DNA from: Neurospora tetrasperma FGSC 2508
Taxonomy: Eukaryota; Ascomycota; Sordariomycetes; Sordariales; Sordariaceae
Assembly: GCF_000213175.1 (NCBI RefSeq)
Contig: NW_009799099.1
Coordinates: 2,065,172-2,129,171 of the forward strand
Direction of reading: 5' to 3'
DNA length: 64,000 nt
Positions within the stretch are counted from its first letter, which is position 1. Each line of letters starts with the position of its first letter. The position numbers and the translations under genes are program-made. This document shows, one piece after another, positions 36,160 through 50,377 of this stretch. The notes below the pieces were generated by a model that had not been told where the DNA came from, ran no database searches, and worked only from the letters and a program-made list of their open reading frames with translations.

Positions 36160-39100
36160 GGTTGATAATCTTTTTTTCGATGTTTTTCGACCTTTGTTGT
36201 GGTTGATAGATGTTGGGAGTGGGTTTCCAGGGCCGCGGCCGAGATAGTGGATAGTCGGTTGGTTGGCAGAGGCAAAGTAGTTGTTGTAGTAAGAGACTTA
36301 AACGTATATACCGGGGAGTATGAGCCGGAACTGGGAGAGTTGGAGATCAAGAAGCTCCGAATAGGCGAGATACCGTGAGGCAAGGAGTCTAAAACTGAGA
36401 GACAGAGGCAGACTTGAGGAAAGCAGTAGAGTGGAAGCGACTGTTGATTAAGAAAGTGAGGCCTTGACTGATGATAGAATGAAACAGTGTTTGATATCGA
36501 ACTTGCCAACCAACATCATGGAGGAGGGTATTTCGGCGGCCTTATAACACCTGATGTTTTGGCAGCCTGGCAAGGTTTGTAGAGTACCTTCTGCATGTCA
36601 ACGGTACTGGATGGAGAAGTGACTGGGGAGCCATATGCGGCGTGAAGGCAGCAATGACGCCAGAGACCGCCGGGAAGACTACGGGAGGGGAGTGTGGAAG
36701 GCTCTCACCTAGACGGCACTTGGTCGTCTACTTGGTGACAAGCTGAGGTGACAACGGCACCGGGTTGGGGGTAGGGTACCTTGCACCTGGGCTCCGTCTC
36801 CGTACCTGGCTCGTACATGACGGGCAGCGCGGTGTCGAGTGTCGATGCTAGTATGAATGAAGGTAAAGTGTACCTCAGAGCTGGAAGAGGGCACAGGCAG
36901 GCATTGGATCTCTGGATTCAGATCAGGAACGTTGAAGGCGCAGCCGCAGACGGAAGGTGATGGTGTTTGAATGTTGAAGCAGGAACAGACGGAGAGAGTG
37001 CCAATGAGAATGAGAGAGAAGTCGAAGAACTACTACGCCGGGATCGAGGTTGCATTGATTACGGACAAGGGGTTGGAAACCGTTTCCGCAGAACCTAGTT
37101 CTGTATCTAACCCGTACCTACCTGTAATCTAGGTACCTACTGTAACAAGGAGCGGACAGGGGACAGCAACCTAGTAAAGGTGCCCTGTAAGGCAGGGTTC
37201 TACACACATACCTCCACAGCCAGTGTTATCAAGGGACTGTCGCCCAAAAAAAGACCACAGGGCACTGCAGCAACACGTCCAGGCCGTTCCAAGAAAAGGC
37301 CTGCCTCTGAGGCTGGAACCTAAATCGCACCTGTAGCCTCTTCCTTCGACTGGCCAGGGAAACGGTGGCTTCACCCGACCCTAGTGTACGATCACAGGTG
37401 CCTAAAAGCTAAGCTTTTCATAGGTAACCTTTTAACGGTTAGTTGCACTACTAACAACGGGTCTATCATGATACACTAGAGGTACACTAGCATGCCGTTG
37501 TGGGGGCCCGGCCTTCCTTCCATCTTTGGGTGCTCGTGGAGCGGTTACTGTACGGTGTCCTCCCGACCGACTTGCACTTTTGGGTTTTGCGAACCTGCGA
37601 CGGCATGAAGGGAAGGACACATCCAAACATACATCCAAACGGTCCAGGTACTCACAAAGACATTTGTACCGTAGAGGACCGAAGCAACATACGGCTCAAT
37701 TGAGCATTATCGCCGAAATTCAGGAAACTCTTGTCTATATCACCGAGCCGGTATGACTAACATTTCTTCCACAAGGTAGGTAGGTAGGTACATATCGTAC
37801 GGAAGCCTGAGGTCAGGTCAGAGGTCACAACCACCAAAACCCACCACTTATATAGCTTGGTTTGCGGATTACCGCCTATGATACCTCGATCTGCTGCGTC
37901 TTGTTAGTATTCTCACCTCTAGCGCAGGTAAATCTTACCCAATTTTACCGCCGCTGTCACTTCCGGATTCGCACCACGAGAATGGACTGGCACTCCAGGC
38001 TTACGTTGACGTCAACCCCAGCGTCGCGTTCAAAGGTTTACCCGTTCTGTTTGGTCATTTTGCGCCCAGATCTCGGTAATCGGTAGACATCGTGTCATCA
38101 CGACAGTGAGCCAGAGAAACGGCACGAGAAGGAGGGTCCCTGGCCCAGTTAACAGTGGGCTGAGGCTGACATTTGACCCTGTAATCCAGGGCCCCAGAAA
38201 GACGATTCTTTGCGAGAAACAGACGCAGGAACGCGGCTGCGATAGAAGTCTGGTAGTCAGACTTCGATACCTCGGTCGGACAACGACCGGTAGGTTGTGC
38301 AGAAAGAGCACGACCGTTTCTTGGTATACTCTATTCCCGATCTTGAAGGTAACTCCGGTGCCATGCCAGAATGCCCCGAGGTCCAAGGCTCCGAGTGTTA
38401 CTAGCAAGAAGACGCCGTATTATTTGGACGGCACGGAATGGTTCCAAGGTCTGAAACGCTCTTGATGACTCTATACTAAGGTAAGGTGTTCAAAACATCC
38501 ACTGGATGCTCCTTGGGTATTTGCCCGGCCGGATTATTTAGAGTCCTCTTCCAAGGGTAAAGGGTGGGAGGCATGCTGGGGAATGCCATCTTTGTTTAGA
38601 TGGGAATCTTTTGACTGGCTCATAACGATCATTAGCCGCTCCAAGGTACCCTCCGGCGGTCATTGGAGTCAACGTGGAGAGGTTAATTTGCCTGCCTGAA
38701 GAGCAAGTTACCTTGTGATTGACGTTAAGGTAACGGGACATACATGGACCGAGCACGGCGGTAGTACGCACTGATCTCAAATAGAGCTCAAAACAAGCCG
38801 AGAAACGGTGCTCATTTTGCAAGCTTTCACAGCGGTGCTCATACTAGCTCTAAGAGCCGCCCGCAACGCTGACTTGCTCGAGCAGACTATTTTGCACCAC
38901 CAGTCATAGGAAAATTCCCCGTTACAGCCAGATAGACTGATGGGTTACACACACGATCTTTGGTATCAGAGACTACAATGCAACCGGGGACCGGAAGACA
39001 GGAAGCGTGGTGGGGTCCTCGCCCACACATGTGGTGAAGGTCGCATTGAGTGGTGACACTGGGGCAACCACATCTTGATCCCCTGCGGATCTCGGAGAAA

Positions 39101-42100
39101 AGTGAAAGTCTACCTATGTACACGGCCATAAAAACGGGCTTGTCTCTTGAAACAAGCGCCAAGAGCTGGGGAAACGGCCATCACGGTCGCATATGAACTT
39201 TGGCGATAGTAAAGATGGGTATCTGGCGCTGAAACGTCATGTTTGGTACTGTAACAGTTGAAGCCTCGGCACTTTCAAGACGACAAGTGCTTAATCAGAC
39301 ACTACACTTACAGTCTGACAGGTCCCGATTTAGCGGATGCAGTAATCAGGAACGACATGGGGAGCGCTACCAGTACCACCACGGCGGCCTCTATGCTGAC
39401 GCCAGACGGCGGCCAACCATCGGTAGGGCAGGCCCGGCATGGGTCCGGGAGCATTGGCCACCGCCCGGCGCCCCGGCGTGGGATCGGGCCAACTCAACGG
39501 GCCATCTCAACCGCATCATTGGGTACGGTACGTCGCACCAACCAATCGTTTAACGACATCAAGACGTTGAAAACACCTTCCCCAGATCACCGCGAAATAG
39601 CGTTCACCCACACTTCCTCCAGGATCCTGAATTACACCCATGAACCTAAGGAATCCGCAATAGTATACATGATGGATCCGTCCTGACCAGTCTTCACTCC
39701 TTGCCCTACAACCTCCGGCGCTTACCTACGGGGAGTCATGATCTTCGCTCCAGGTCGGTATGACTGCATCTAGGACGAACTCTGAAACATGTCGAGCCCT
39801 TCATCCGCAATAGCAAGGTTGACTTGGCTTCCCGTGAACCGGGTTCAACGCTGAGCCTTTTCCCATAGGCAGGATCCTGATCATAGCACCAGAGTTCTAG
39901 AAGGACCTCACAATATGGCGTAGACTTTTTTCTGTCATGACCTGCAGGCAGCCAAGGAGAAACCGTATCTCGCCCAATAACTGGCCAATGCTTGTCCCTT
40001 CTGATGCGGTGCATCATCAGTGGCCGATAGTGGTAAAACACACACCTAACCCTCCCAGACTAGTTACCGGTATGACACGGGCGAACGAAGCCACAGTAAA
40101 AAGGACCCGTATGAAATCATAGCGCTTGCCGTGGCCTCTCGATCCCGCGATTCGACGTAACATAGATGAGCGTGGACTCGCTTCCCACAAAGCGCGTGGC
40201 TGTCAAGATTTCGTATAAATTAGTGGTTGTAGCTTCTGTTAGTGCAGCTTGCCTAACATGTCCCAAGACGACCCCAGAACAGCTTGGCCCGCTAACATGG
40301 ACTTCAACAGAGATTAACCAACCGCCTCTACCACTTTTGGAATTCCAAATCACACACGGGCTAATTTCCTCTATCGTTTTGCCCAAATAAGATCATCGTA
40401 GGAAACATGTGTGTCAGAAAGATCTATGCAGGTCCCTTCCACATGATTTCATCGACTTCCCTATCGTCTCTCTTCCCGTCGATTTCCACGATTTCAACCG
40501 TAACGGAGCCGCCCGCCATTGGTCACCGTCTCACCGGGCGCATATACATAGGCTCCAACTGTTGTTGCCCGGATTCCACACCGAGTCGATCCCGGTGGCT
40601 TCCGAATGTGAAACTCGTGACCATAAGGCACCCTTTACGAGGCATCTCTCCGTCGACTAAGAATCGAAACCGGTGACCCGGTACCGTGCCTGGCTCGTGA
40701 CAATGGCATGAACTGCTGCAGACTGCATTCTGCACGGCCCAAGCCGCAGCAGCGATTCACCTTCCTGTTCCTGCATAACACCAGCCCTACGGCTATACAT
40801 ACAACTGCTCAGTCAACGAATATCAGGAAGGGCCACCATCTGACATTATGCGGATTGTCCTGCATTTGCGGGCATCAACAGAAGGACCTAGGTCAAGTCC
40901 GTGAACAGATTCCCGCCCCCTGTCTTTGGCCTTACATGGTGAAGGTATCACCACATAGGCCGTCCCAAGCCTGAGGCAACCCTCCCTCTTTTCAGCCTTG
41001 TGACGTGCATCAAGGATGTCGCAGACCACGATGCATGTCTAGTGTGAGTTTCTCATCTTTGAGACAAATGACAGAGGAACAGATGCCCCTGGCTTCTGTC
41101 CCCAACAACCCTAGCGCCAAGAACCTGTGATGTACAAGTGGGGATTTGCAAACAATGTCTCGCTAGACAACCAATCGCTTTGATTCCCGCCCAACCCATC
41201 CGATTTCTATCAACAGTCCAAAGACGTCAAAAGGTCCCGAGAGAGTTCGCAAGTGATCGGTGACTGACCGTGAGATTTTAAAACCACTGAGAGCAGAGAT
41301 GGATAACCACATTCGTCCAAGCACCGCCTCAAACAGCTGATAAGATGCCACCAATCAGTTGTCAAGATATCTTGCGGATCACGGTCCCGACATCATTTTC
41401 TCCCAAGTCTTGAGGTCACAGCCCCTAATTCCGGGTTCAAGACGAATAAACTGTTGAATCGATATCTAATACCCTGGAGGAGAATCCGGGTCAGTACGGA
41501 GATGCCGTTGATCGTCCATCGTTGGCACGAAGGTGAACGGTCGGTCGACCATTGGCCGTCATCGAAAGGGCTGGATCCTATTCCTTGTCCGCTATCTCTA
41601 GTGTACACTACTGAGCGACGAATGGTGGGGCACTACGGATGGCACCGACACGGACACAAGATTAAACTTCAAGACACCCCCAGTCCAGTTCCGGCCCCCA
41701 TCCGGCTTCCTCCAGGCAGAAGCGGAAGCTCCATGTTATCCTCCGGGAGCCCGAACCGGAAGGATGGGCCCCACATGCGGCGGAGAGCCCCACTTTACCT
41801 GCGAACCTGGCTCCAACGGGATGGACGACGGACCTCCAACATGAAGTCTATCTTCCTTTCTCTGTAAAAAACAACTGCTGAATTATCCAGCACCCTTCGA
41901 TACTCTCTGTGCCGAGTAACACCCAAAATCACCATTATCACCACTGCCGCCGGACAGTCACTCCAGCATACGCGCCGGTTGTTGATGACGGTGCCTGAAG
42001 CTGAACGCTCGCTGGTCATCTCCAGGTAATTCATCCCCCCTCATACCCCTATGTACCTTTCTTCATTCCTGGCCAGGTGTTGGGATGGAAGTCCTCAAAG

Positions 42101-44620
42101 GCTGACGCCCTCGGGAAAAAGAACCAAAGACAAGCATTGTAGCCCTGCGATCGACTCGAACCTTGACAGTTTATATCGAAGGCCCTACATGGTATGATCG
42201 ATTGATGGCATTGTCATACCGCGCAAACCTCACCTCACACATCAACTTCCACATACTACGCATGATGGATTTCTACCTAAGAGATTCTTGGCTCTTACTC
42301 ACTCCCCGAAATGTTGACTCGATCTCAGCGCTCGGCACCCGTCCTTTTCGGTCCCCAATTTCCAGGATCGTCTAGTGGTTGTGAGGCTGTTTTGAGGAAC
42401 AAGTGCCTATTTGACTTACTCAGAGTGAAATCACAGGCCGTCGTATGTCCCTAAGGCCTGGGTGCAAGTAAGCAGACAAAGTCTGCATAAACTACGACTT
42501 TCGTCTAGACCTAGGCATCATCAAACATTATTGTTGCGTATCTGTGGTATACGCTTGAATAAGCAATCTGAAAACGTATTTGGGCACACATACGGCCTAG
42601 AGAGAGTGAAGGAGGAGAAGCGAAGAGTGAGGCACCATTCACTATATTAGAAAAGATTGTACTGAACGAGAGTTACTCACTGGCTGATCTAGTCCGGTAA
42701 AGGCTTGCAAAATGCCTGTTCGATGCTATGAGAATATCGGAGAAATGAAACGTATGTATGCACTGGGAACACCGAACGGAGTCAGTCTTCTCTTATTTGA
42801 CATAGGCGTGACTAAATACCCATCTCAGCCATCAACTCACAATCCTCTTATATCTACGTCTAACCAACTCCATGCATCCCCAAGGGGACCAGAATTACAG
42901 ACTCTACTCAGACGAACGGCGTTTCCTCGAGGACTAACGGGCCGATCCGCTTTAACCAGTAATACTTACTCTATGTCTCCAGGCCTAATATAACCTACCA
43001 TATCGGTCCTTTATCAAGTGCCCACTGCGTTAGCCGTCACAGTGCCGCAATCGTGCCCTTTCTCTTTACCTTCCCATCTCATCTCCTTACCTACCTAGAG
43101 GAAGGTAGTCTGTGGGCCTGTGGCGTCAATCTCTGTCGTGTACGTATGTCAAGTAAAATATGTACCTCAAGTTCTTTGTGAGTCTGCATGCCGCCGCAGA
43201 CCAGACCATCCAAAGGGAAAAGATACATACAATCTACCTACGTATGGATGTGCAGACATGCATGCGTGTGTAGGTATGGTAGCCATACCACCGTCCACGC
43301 CACCACCACTATTGGGCAACACTGTCACGATGTTCACCTGGTTGCTTGCCGTCATTTTCAGAATCATTATTACTTTCTACCGGATTGTCCGGCCGGCAAA
43401 GCAGTGGCTGAGACGAGACCACCTCGGCTGCTAAGCCACTTCACTTTAGCACAAATGCTTCAACGTTGTTGATTGGATTGGCACCCTGAACACCTATGTC
43501 TGTCTATATTCCTCTGAGGGAGGGTGGTTGAGTTTGACTCTTCCCTGCAGCATGGTCCAGGGCTTGTTTTTGAAGAGAGACAGTCAAAGGTTCGTTGTGA
43601 TGAGATGGATCGAGGTGGCCATGACGACAGCGAGGACGACTATAGTATATGTGTCTATATCAACAATAGCGAAATGTTTTGACTGGGAATAACACACAGG
43701 CAGTGACACACCAAGGCGAATGTAACTTTCGATACACACATACTCTATTACCTGCATGCCCATGTTACATGCGTGTATGGAAAGGTGAAAGAAAAAGGTG
43801 GTCATGCTTGAATGGCGAGTGTTAAAGTGAACACCGAGCAAATGTGAATATTGCGAACCAATTTGAGGAAGGATGAGATATGGAATGATTGATGACTTGT
43901 GATTATCTCTTCTTCTGGACCTCGTCATCACTGCACCAGTTTCTCATCTCTTTCTTTTCCCCGCGGAGCTAGAGCCGCTTCGATATATCCACCGTTCAGT
44001 CATCACATTCCCAACAAGCCCCCGTTATCACCCAAAAATTTATAGACACCTCTATACCTTCTTTCTGAACCACACCTCCAATACAGGACCACAATTGTAA
44101 CGCCGTGAAGAGAGGGTGAAGTAAGTTATACACACGTAAAACGAATGATATGATGGACACACGTCTTTACTTTTTATCCCCATGCAGACACCAACCGTAC
44201 TATGATGATGATGACGTTGACGATGATGACAATGATGACAAACGATGATGATGATGATGCACGATGCACAGGAGAAAGAAGCAAACGAGAAGAAAAACAA
44301 TGACTGCACCTTTCGAAAAAGAGGTTGACAACTCATTTGAAAAAAAAAAGAAAAAAATCGAAAAAGAAAGAAATCAGGTTCGACGCCATGCTCGCTTTCG
44401 TCCGTTCGTTCGTTTGTTCGTTCGTACCGTATCGTTCGACACTTAGCATCCCCTACCCGAAAACTATAAAAATTCCCACACCGTGACCGTCACCCCTCTC
44501 TTACCCGTATGAGACTTTTTGATAAGCACCCAACACTTCTCGCTTCATCACAACATTCGCCATTTCCGGCGCCCATGTCCTTCCTATACCCAGTCGAACC
44601 CTTCTAGCCCATCGTTCCTC
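36160..44620. other. gene-poor region, no gene seen
   Basis: 8.5 kb without a supported gene. Base composition looks balanced by eye rather than AT-rich, so it does not resemble heavily RIP-mutated DNA. Short GTAG-type tetranucleotide runs (about 37776-37791) and GAT-rich sequence (about 44200-44265) are present. The right end is the 3' region of the Pom1-type kinase. Confidence 0.5.
44200..44265. repeat. imperfect GAT/GAC trinucleotide repeat
   Basis: Mostly GATGAT units with GAC and CAA interruptions, about 66 bp, in the non-coding region downstream of the kinase gene. Confidence 0.8.
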
Positions 44621-47600
44621 CTAGGCCCTGCGGCTCATCATGGCTGCTGTGGCCCCTGCGGCTGCGAGATCTTGTTGCTGTTGCTGCCGGGCACTCGTGG
44701 TACGAATCGCCGCTCGCGGTAGACTGCTCCCATTGGAACCAACATTTCCGGAGTTGAAACCGCCAGCTGTTGAGCCAGTTGTACCTCCACTTGCTCTTTT
44801 CACGCCAGACGTTGCCCCACTAGCCGAAGCCGTCATGCCAGAGACCTTACGGGAGGAAGGCAACATACCACTAGCAAGAGTGGGTTTCAAAGGACCCTGA
44901 GGCATACCAGAACTGACGACTCCTGACCGCAGTGAGGTTCTGGTAGTGACAGCGGCGGCCGGCGGCTCCGGCAGCGGGCGAGGTCCTCCGTTCAGATTCT
45001 GTACACGCTTGCTTGGGGATGATTCCCGCGTCGATGCAAGGCGTGGCACTGGCATCGAAGATGAGGGCGGAGTCTTCTGTCCGGTGATGAACTCATGTCG
45101 TACGGCTTCTTCGGGCTTCATTCTTCTATCCGGATCCCACCTGAGGCATCGAGCAATGAAATCCAAGAATGGTTGATCATCGCACTTGAGAACCTGCTGC
45201 AAAGTCTTGGAAGAGGGGCGGCGGCGGCGACCCTTCGAGGAGACGGTAAGACGCGGCTTGCCAGAGCTATCGAAGAAGAGTTTCTTGCGTGTTGACTTTT
45301 CAATGAGGTGCTTCTCCGGAGGCCCGAATACTTCCATGATGCATGCCAGCTGTTCCTGCTCGTTCTCACCAGGGAAAATGGGAACTCCAGTGAAGAGTTC
45401 CGCCAGAATGCAGCCTAGCGACCACATATCAATGGGAAGGCCATAGGTCATACCCAGGATAACCTCAGGGGACCGGTAGAAGCGTGACTGAATGTAAGTA
45501 TAAACCTTCTCGTTTTCGAAACAGCTGGAACCAAAATCAATGACCTTAATCTCCGAGTGTAGAGGGTGTCGCAGAAGGATGTTTTCTGGCTTCAAGTCGC
45601 AATGAATAACCTTGTGCTGCTTGAGCAGAAGCAGTGAGCTGAGCATTTGTTTAGTGAACCGCCGAATCAACTTGAGTGAGAAGCCCCGGAAAGCGTTGGA
45701 CTTGATGAACTCGTAAAGATTCATATCAAGTAGCTCGGTGGAAATGCAGAGATGCCCACGGAAATAGAAGCTGTGGGTGAAATTGACCATGCTGTGCTTA
45801 TTCTTGGGATCCTGGAAGTTTACTTGTTAGCGAACAAAGAAGTAAGGTTAGGATGAACCTTCAACATGAAACTTACCCATTCGCGAAGCTTCTGCAGGAT
45901 ATTGACTTCCACAAGAGCCTGCTGGTGGAACCGCTTCTTGTTTCGGATAATTTTGACGGCCACAAGGACGCCAGTCTTATGATCGATGCATCGAACAACC
46001 TGCCCGAAGCTACCCTTTCCAAGAACATCAATGATTTCATATCTGTAGGCAAGATGATCGCCGATAATAATCGAGTAGTCTCCTCGCTCATCATCGTACC
46101 CAAAGTTGGGAAGGTCTGATTGAACGTTACCAACCACCTTGGCCGCATTCTGAGTACCGCAAAAGTAGACGTCCTTATAATCCACAATTTCGCCGCGTTC
46201 GTAAATGTTTAGAACGGCAATCCTAAGGGCTTCCTGAGGACCAACGCGTTCCTTGGCAGTAGCACGCTTGCGCAAGGCATCCAGCGTCCGAGCCGCCATT
46301 TCCGTTTCCTTACGCCGCGACCCGAGTTTCTTCATCTCTTCCTCGGCCACCATATCATCCTTGTCGAGATCGGCCGTCCAGACGTCACGGGGTTGGCTCA
46401 GAGTCGCACCTGAACTCTTCGGCTTGAGAATCTTTTGCGCCGAGCTATACGTATGAATCGATCGCTCTGCCACCGTGTCTAGACTAGATTCCTTCTTGCC
46501 TGCCGCCGCCTCGCCACGATGACGGTCCCCTGCAACAATGGCATTGAGGCTCGAGGCTGAGCTCTTCCGTCTCCTAGACTCCAAGTATGTCCCGGTTCCA
46601 TTCGATTTTGATGAAGGCGTCGGGCTTGGGGCTTTCGTGGTTAAAGGCATGCTACCCAATGTCGCCGATATCGGGATCCTTGGGGGTGGCATAGAATCAT
46701 GCCTGACACTGTTTGAATCCATCTTTTCAGGCCGATTGTTGCCGTTCTTGGATGCACTTCGTTTCCATGATAGACTCAATTTCCGTCTGATAGAGGTGCC
46801 AATTGACGATGGAGTTGGTGGCTCTTCCGGGTCAGTGGGAGGTGGTGGTGATTTCGCGGTTGATGACTTTGCGGCAGCAGGCTTCGGGGCTCGCGGTCCA
46901 GAGGGTTTCTGGGTTGGAACAGATGCATCGGGATCCCCTGTTTTTGGTCGATTGGAGTATGTCGACTCCTGATTCCCCCCCTTTACCGCAGAAGACAAAA
47001 TATATGGCGACATTCCTGACTGTGGCATCACATTCGACACCACTCCCCCCATTGACTCGTTTGAGCTGTAGGAGTCCATACTACCGCCCTTTCCTCGATT
47101 AATTGTGCTTGTACTCCTGAGATGCTGCACTGTAGGCTTATCCTCATTTCGCGTTGTGGTGAAGTAGGCGCTTCTTGACGCGGTCATGGGCGTCGACGGC
47201 GTCTTTGCAATCTGCCTGCCAGGAGAAGGAGAAAGACTCCTGTCTGATGCATTCTGCTCCTGAAGCGCCGCAATTTTGGCAGCAGTTGTAGTGCTCAACG
47301 GTCCTAAAGCAAGAGGGGGCAGACGAAGAGGCTGCAGGTTTTTCTTTGAGTTTGCGGAAGAGGACTTCTTGTCCACAGTCGAAGTGTGTACGGACTTTCG
47401 TTGGCTCGGTTTGCGTTGCAGCTTAGCAGGCGGTGGGTCAGTCAGCTGTGCCCCAGATACGCTCCCTGTAGAAGTGCTATTGATGCTACTCGTATCAAAT
47501 GCTCTATTGGACTTGCGCTTGTCCAAAAACGACAGTTCCCCGGGCGAGTCGTACAGCTTTGGTATTGCTGGAACTGGGGGGACCTCTTCCTCTTCCTCGC

Positions 47601-49058
47601 CGTTCGCCGTATTCTGCGGAGGCACACCCTTGGGAGCAGGTAGCCTAGTGTTGCCGCTTTGCGGGACACGCGGTTGCATAGAGCCAGTCGATGATCGTAC
47701 GGTATTATAGCTATTTGCTGACGCAGCCGAAAGACCCGAGCTGTAGGATTTTCTGATGCTCACGTCCGGGGTAGTCCGAGAGGAAGCTGGCGTTGGGATC
47801 TTGCGTGGCAACATGGATGGAGAACGAGACGAAGGACGTGATGTAGCTAATGGCATCGGAGCTGTTGGCACTGGAGCTGGCGCTTGGGAGGGTTGGTTAT
47901 GGGACATCCGCTTCATCAATTTCGTATCCGTCGGGCTGACCGTCCTGGCGCCTAAGCCTGTTGCATGTGAAGTATGAGGAACACCAGGCATAACAGATAT
48001 CCTCTTGGTCGAGGATGGAACTGGCGCCTTGACCGCAGTCTTCGGGGAGCGTGGAAATGTCACAGGTGAGCTACCGGAACCCAAGCTAAGGGCGCTCAAG
48101 TCGTGGGCTAGTGTAGCACCATCGCTGCCCCGGGGCGGTGGTTGCACAGATCTCGCCTTGGAAGTTCGCGTTGACTCGGGCATGGGACGGGGCCCTCCGT
48201 CTACGGACACTGACGTGCGTACCGGCTCTGTTCCATTTCGCTCACCGAGTGAGGCGGCACTTGGCCTTCGTCTTCGTGCCTCCGCATCCGAGTTACCGAG
48301 CACGTCAGATCCAGCCGACCGCCTGGGAGCTTTCATCGTATTGTTCGTACTTGAAACTGGGGGGTAATGGTTCGGACGACGGGTGCGGATGGCGGCCGGA
48401 GCGGTAGGAGTCGTAACACCCGAAGTGTTGGATGCTGTTGTTCCTAAGCCTGTCTGTCTACTTGTGCCATTGGTTATACTAGGTCTTCTCAAAATTGACC
48501 CGCTTCTGGCGGTCCGCGTCGGGGCCGGCTGCTGGACCGCGACTCTCGCGCCGGTGGCATTGATGGAGATGTCGGAATGGCTCCCCATGCTTTCGGGTGA
48601 AGAATTTTGACCAGGTGGTGTTGAGTAGTGGGCCAGCTTTGAAACGGTTGAGGCCGACTCGAGGCTGCTCTGAAGATCGTCGAAGCTCACCGAGGGCAAG
48701 AATTCGAATGCTGTGTTTGTCGATGATCCGTCTTCGTTACCATTCCGGCTGCCAAAGGAGAACAATGAATGGTTGTTGGACGAGGAGGCGCTCAGCATCG
48801 GAGGATCCTCGCTAGGTCGACGGAAAGCGTTAATTTTGAAGGGACTGGAGTTTTCCTTGCGCCTGTGCAGAAAAGATGAGCCAATGTTAGCTGGTCTGGA
48901 TCAAAAACACGGAAGGAACTTGCGGCGGGAGCCACCACTGGGCGCGATGCAAAAGAGAGTAGCACTTGGGAAGATGAGGACAAGAACGGGAACAACCTGG
49001 TGGGTGACTGGGTTTCCCCTCTGGGGCCAGCGGGGACGTGCCGCTCCCTATTGTTCAT
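44621..49058 (-). CDS. pom1: Pom1-type DYRK protein kinase
   Basis: Dual-specificity (DYRK) kinase related to S. pombe Pom1, which controls polarity and cell-size/septum placement. Well-supported exons on the minus strand are about 48862-45877 and 45811-44621; the 65-nt intron (GTAAGT...TTCCAG) joins KLREW to DPKNKHS. Counting from the ATG at 48798, the protein is 1370 aa. A disordered Ser/Pro-rich N-terminus is followed by the DYRK homology box (GDYSIIIGDHLAYRYEII) and the kinase domain from about 920: GKGSFG loop, VAVKII Lys949, HCDLKPEN Asp1046, DFG 1066, activation-loop YTY (Tyr1080). A Ser/Gln-rich tail follows. The frame continues upstream of 48798 to a CACAG acceptor at 48863, so an earlier exon is likely; 49058-48997 (MNNRERHV) fits in phase but has a weak GTTGTT donor. 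Confidence 0.88.
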
Positions 49059-49630
49059 GGAGGGAATGGAGCCGTGTGGCCGGTGGTTATGGAGTCACGC
49101 AGCGCGAGGCGGGCCTCAATGCGCGGAGACGTCAGGACGACAGGGCCGCGGTATACGGCATACGGCAACCGCGACCACAACAGGGAACGGGACGGAGCCT
49201 CTTGCTCGTGCTAGGAAAGGGCTGAGTGCTGAGTGCTGACGGGGGGACAAGGCAAGGCAAGGCGAGACCGGCGACAGGATCGCGAGGCGGTCTGTCTGCT
49301 TCAGAGTTTTAGTACCTTTTCTTGGCCGGCGTGCGGCGTGCGGCGTGCAGCAGCAGCGTGCGTGTAGGCGTGAAGGGCGGTACGGGAGATTATGGCGCTT
49401 TGTCGTGGTGCGGTGGACGGTGGTGATAATGGTGTTTGTTCCACTCTTTTGGGATTCAGATGGTTGGTGCGTTCGCTTCAGTTCTCTCCACTGCTGTTGA
49501 GGAATCCTGTCCTTTGCAGTTCGAGTCGTCGATTCGACGTCGAGCCTAGGTCCAAGTCGTCGACAGCCAATGCGGGTGTGGGTGGGAGGACGGCGCGAGA
49601 GGGCTCTACCATTGCCCAGATCAGCGAGAC

Positions 49631-49674
49631 TGTCTCTCTTTCTTTCTCTCTATCTCTCTCTCTGTCTCTCTTTC
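49631..49674. repeat. CT-rich polypyrimidine tract
   Basis: About 44 bp of almost pure C/T on the plus strand (CTCTCTTTCTTTCTCTC-like), upstream of the kinase gene. Confidence 0.9.
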
Positions 49675-50354
49675 GTCAAAGGGCTCAGTCCGGCCAAGGA
49701 GCTGAGAAGGATATCGAGGCTACCTCATTCCGAGGACGCGGTGGAAGTCGTCGTCGCCGCCGTCGAGCGTGTTCGAGACACAGCAGCCGGCCGTCGTTCG
49801 CTTCAAGTTGTTTGATGGAGAGATGAACAGTACTAGCAATGGGGACCTCAGCAACAATGGGATGGAAGACAAAGTGGAAAATTGGCTTTGTTGCCTTGCT
49901 TGCCCTGGGGCGGGCCTGTGCTAATGACCTGGCAAGGATTTCTGCCCTCTGTGCTGTGTGGTGCTACCGGGCCGCTACACCATTCTCTACGGACTAGCCT
50001 GGTTTCGCCTTGCCGGGGGTGCGCTCTCACTCACAGGTAGGCAGGACCTGACCCGACCTCATTGGAAGCGCACCACACACACGGCACGCAAGGCACTGGA
50101 CATGGTCCTTCCCATGGATGGTGTCGACTGGATGCAGTTCAGCGCAAGTGTGTGATGTCCTTGAGGTTCTCCGCCTTGACGACTTGGGATGGGATAGCGG
50201 GCAGGATGGTCTCGACTGTCCGGAGGTACTTAGCCCCGCCTGACAACATTCCGTTGAACAACATGGAACATCAAGAACCTGTGCCGTGACATCAAGCGGC
50301 TGCTGGCCGGCAGGTGGCAGCCACCATGAAGCAGCCACTATGCTAAACATTACC

Positions 50355-50377
50355 TAGGTAGGTAGGTAGGTAGGTAG
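50355..50377. repeat. (TAGG)n tandem repeat
   Basis: Five TAGG units plus a partial unit. Shorter forms of the same motif occur near 32633-32675 and 37776. Confidence 0.95.

Noticed and set aside
36036-36509. 157-codon minus-strand frame overlapping the small cysteine protein
   Set aside because: Ser/Thr/Leu-rich, out of frame with the conserved protein and most likely its leader sequence.
39239-39686. Overlapping frames of 104 and 142 codons on the plus strand
   Set aside because: No family pattern, and neither frame shows convincing codon structure over the other.
41454-41867. 137-codon plus-strand frame
   Set aside because: Arg/Ser/Pro-rich with no motif. I considered a repeat remnant but saw no terminal repeats or second copy.
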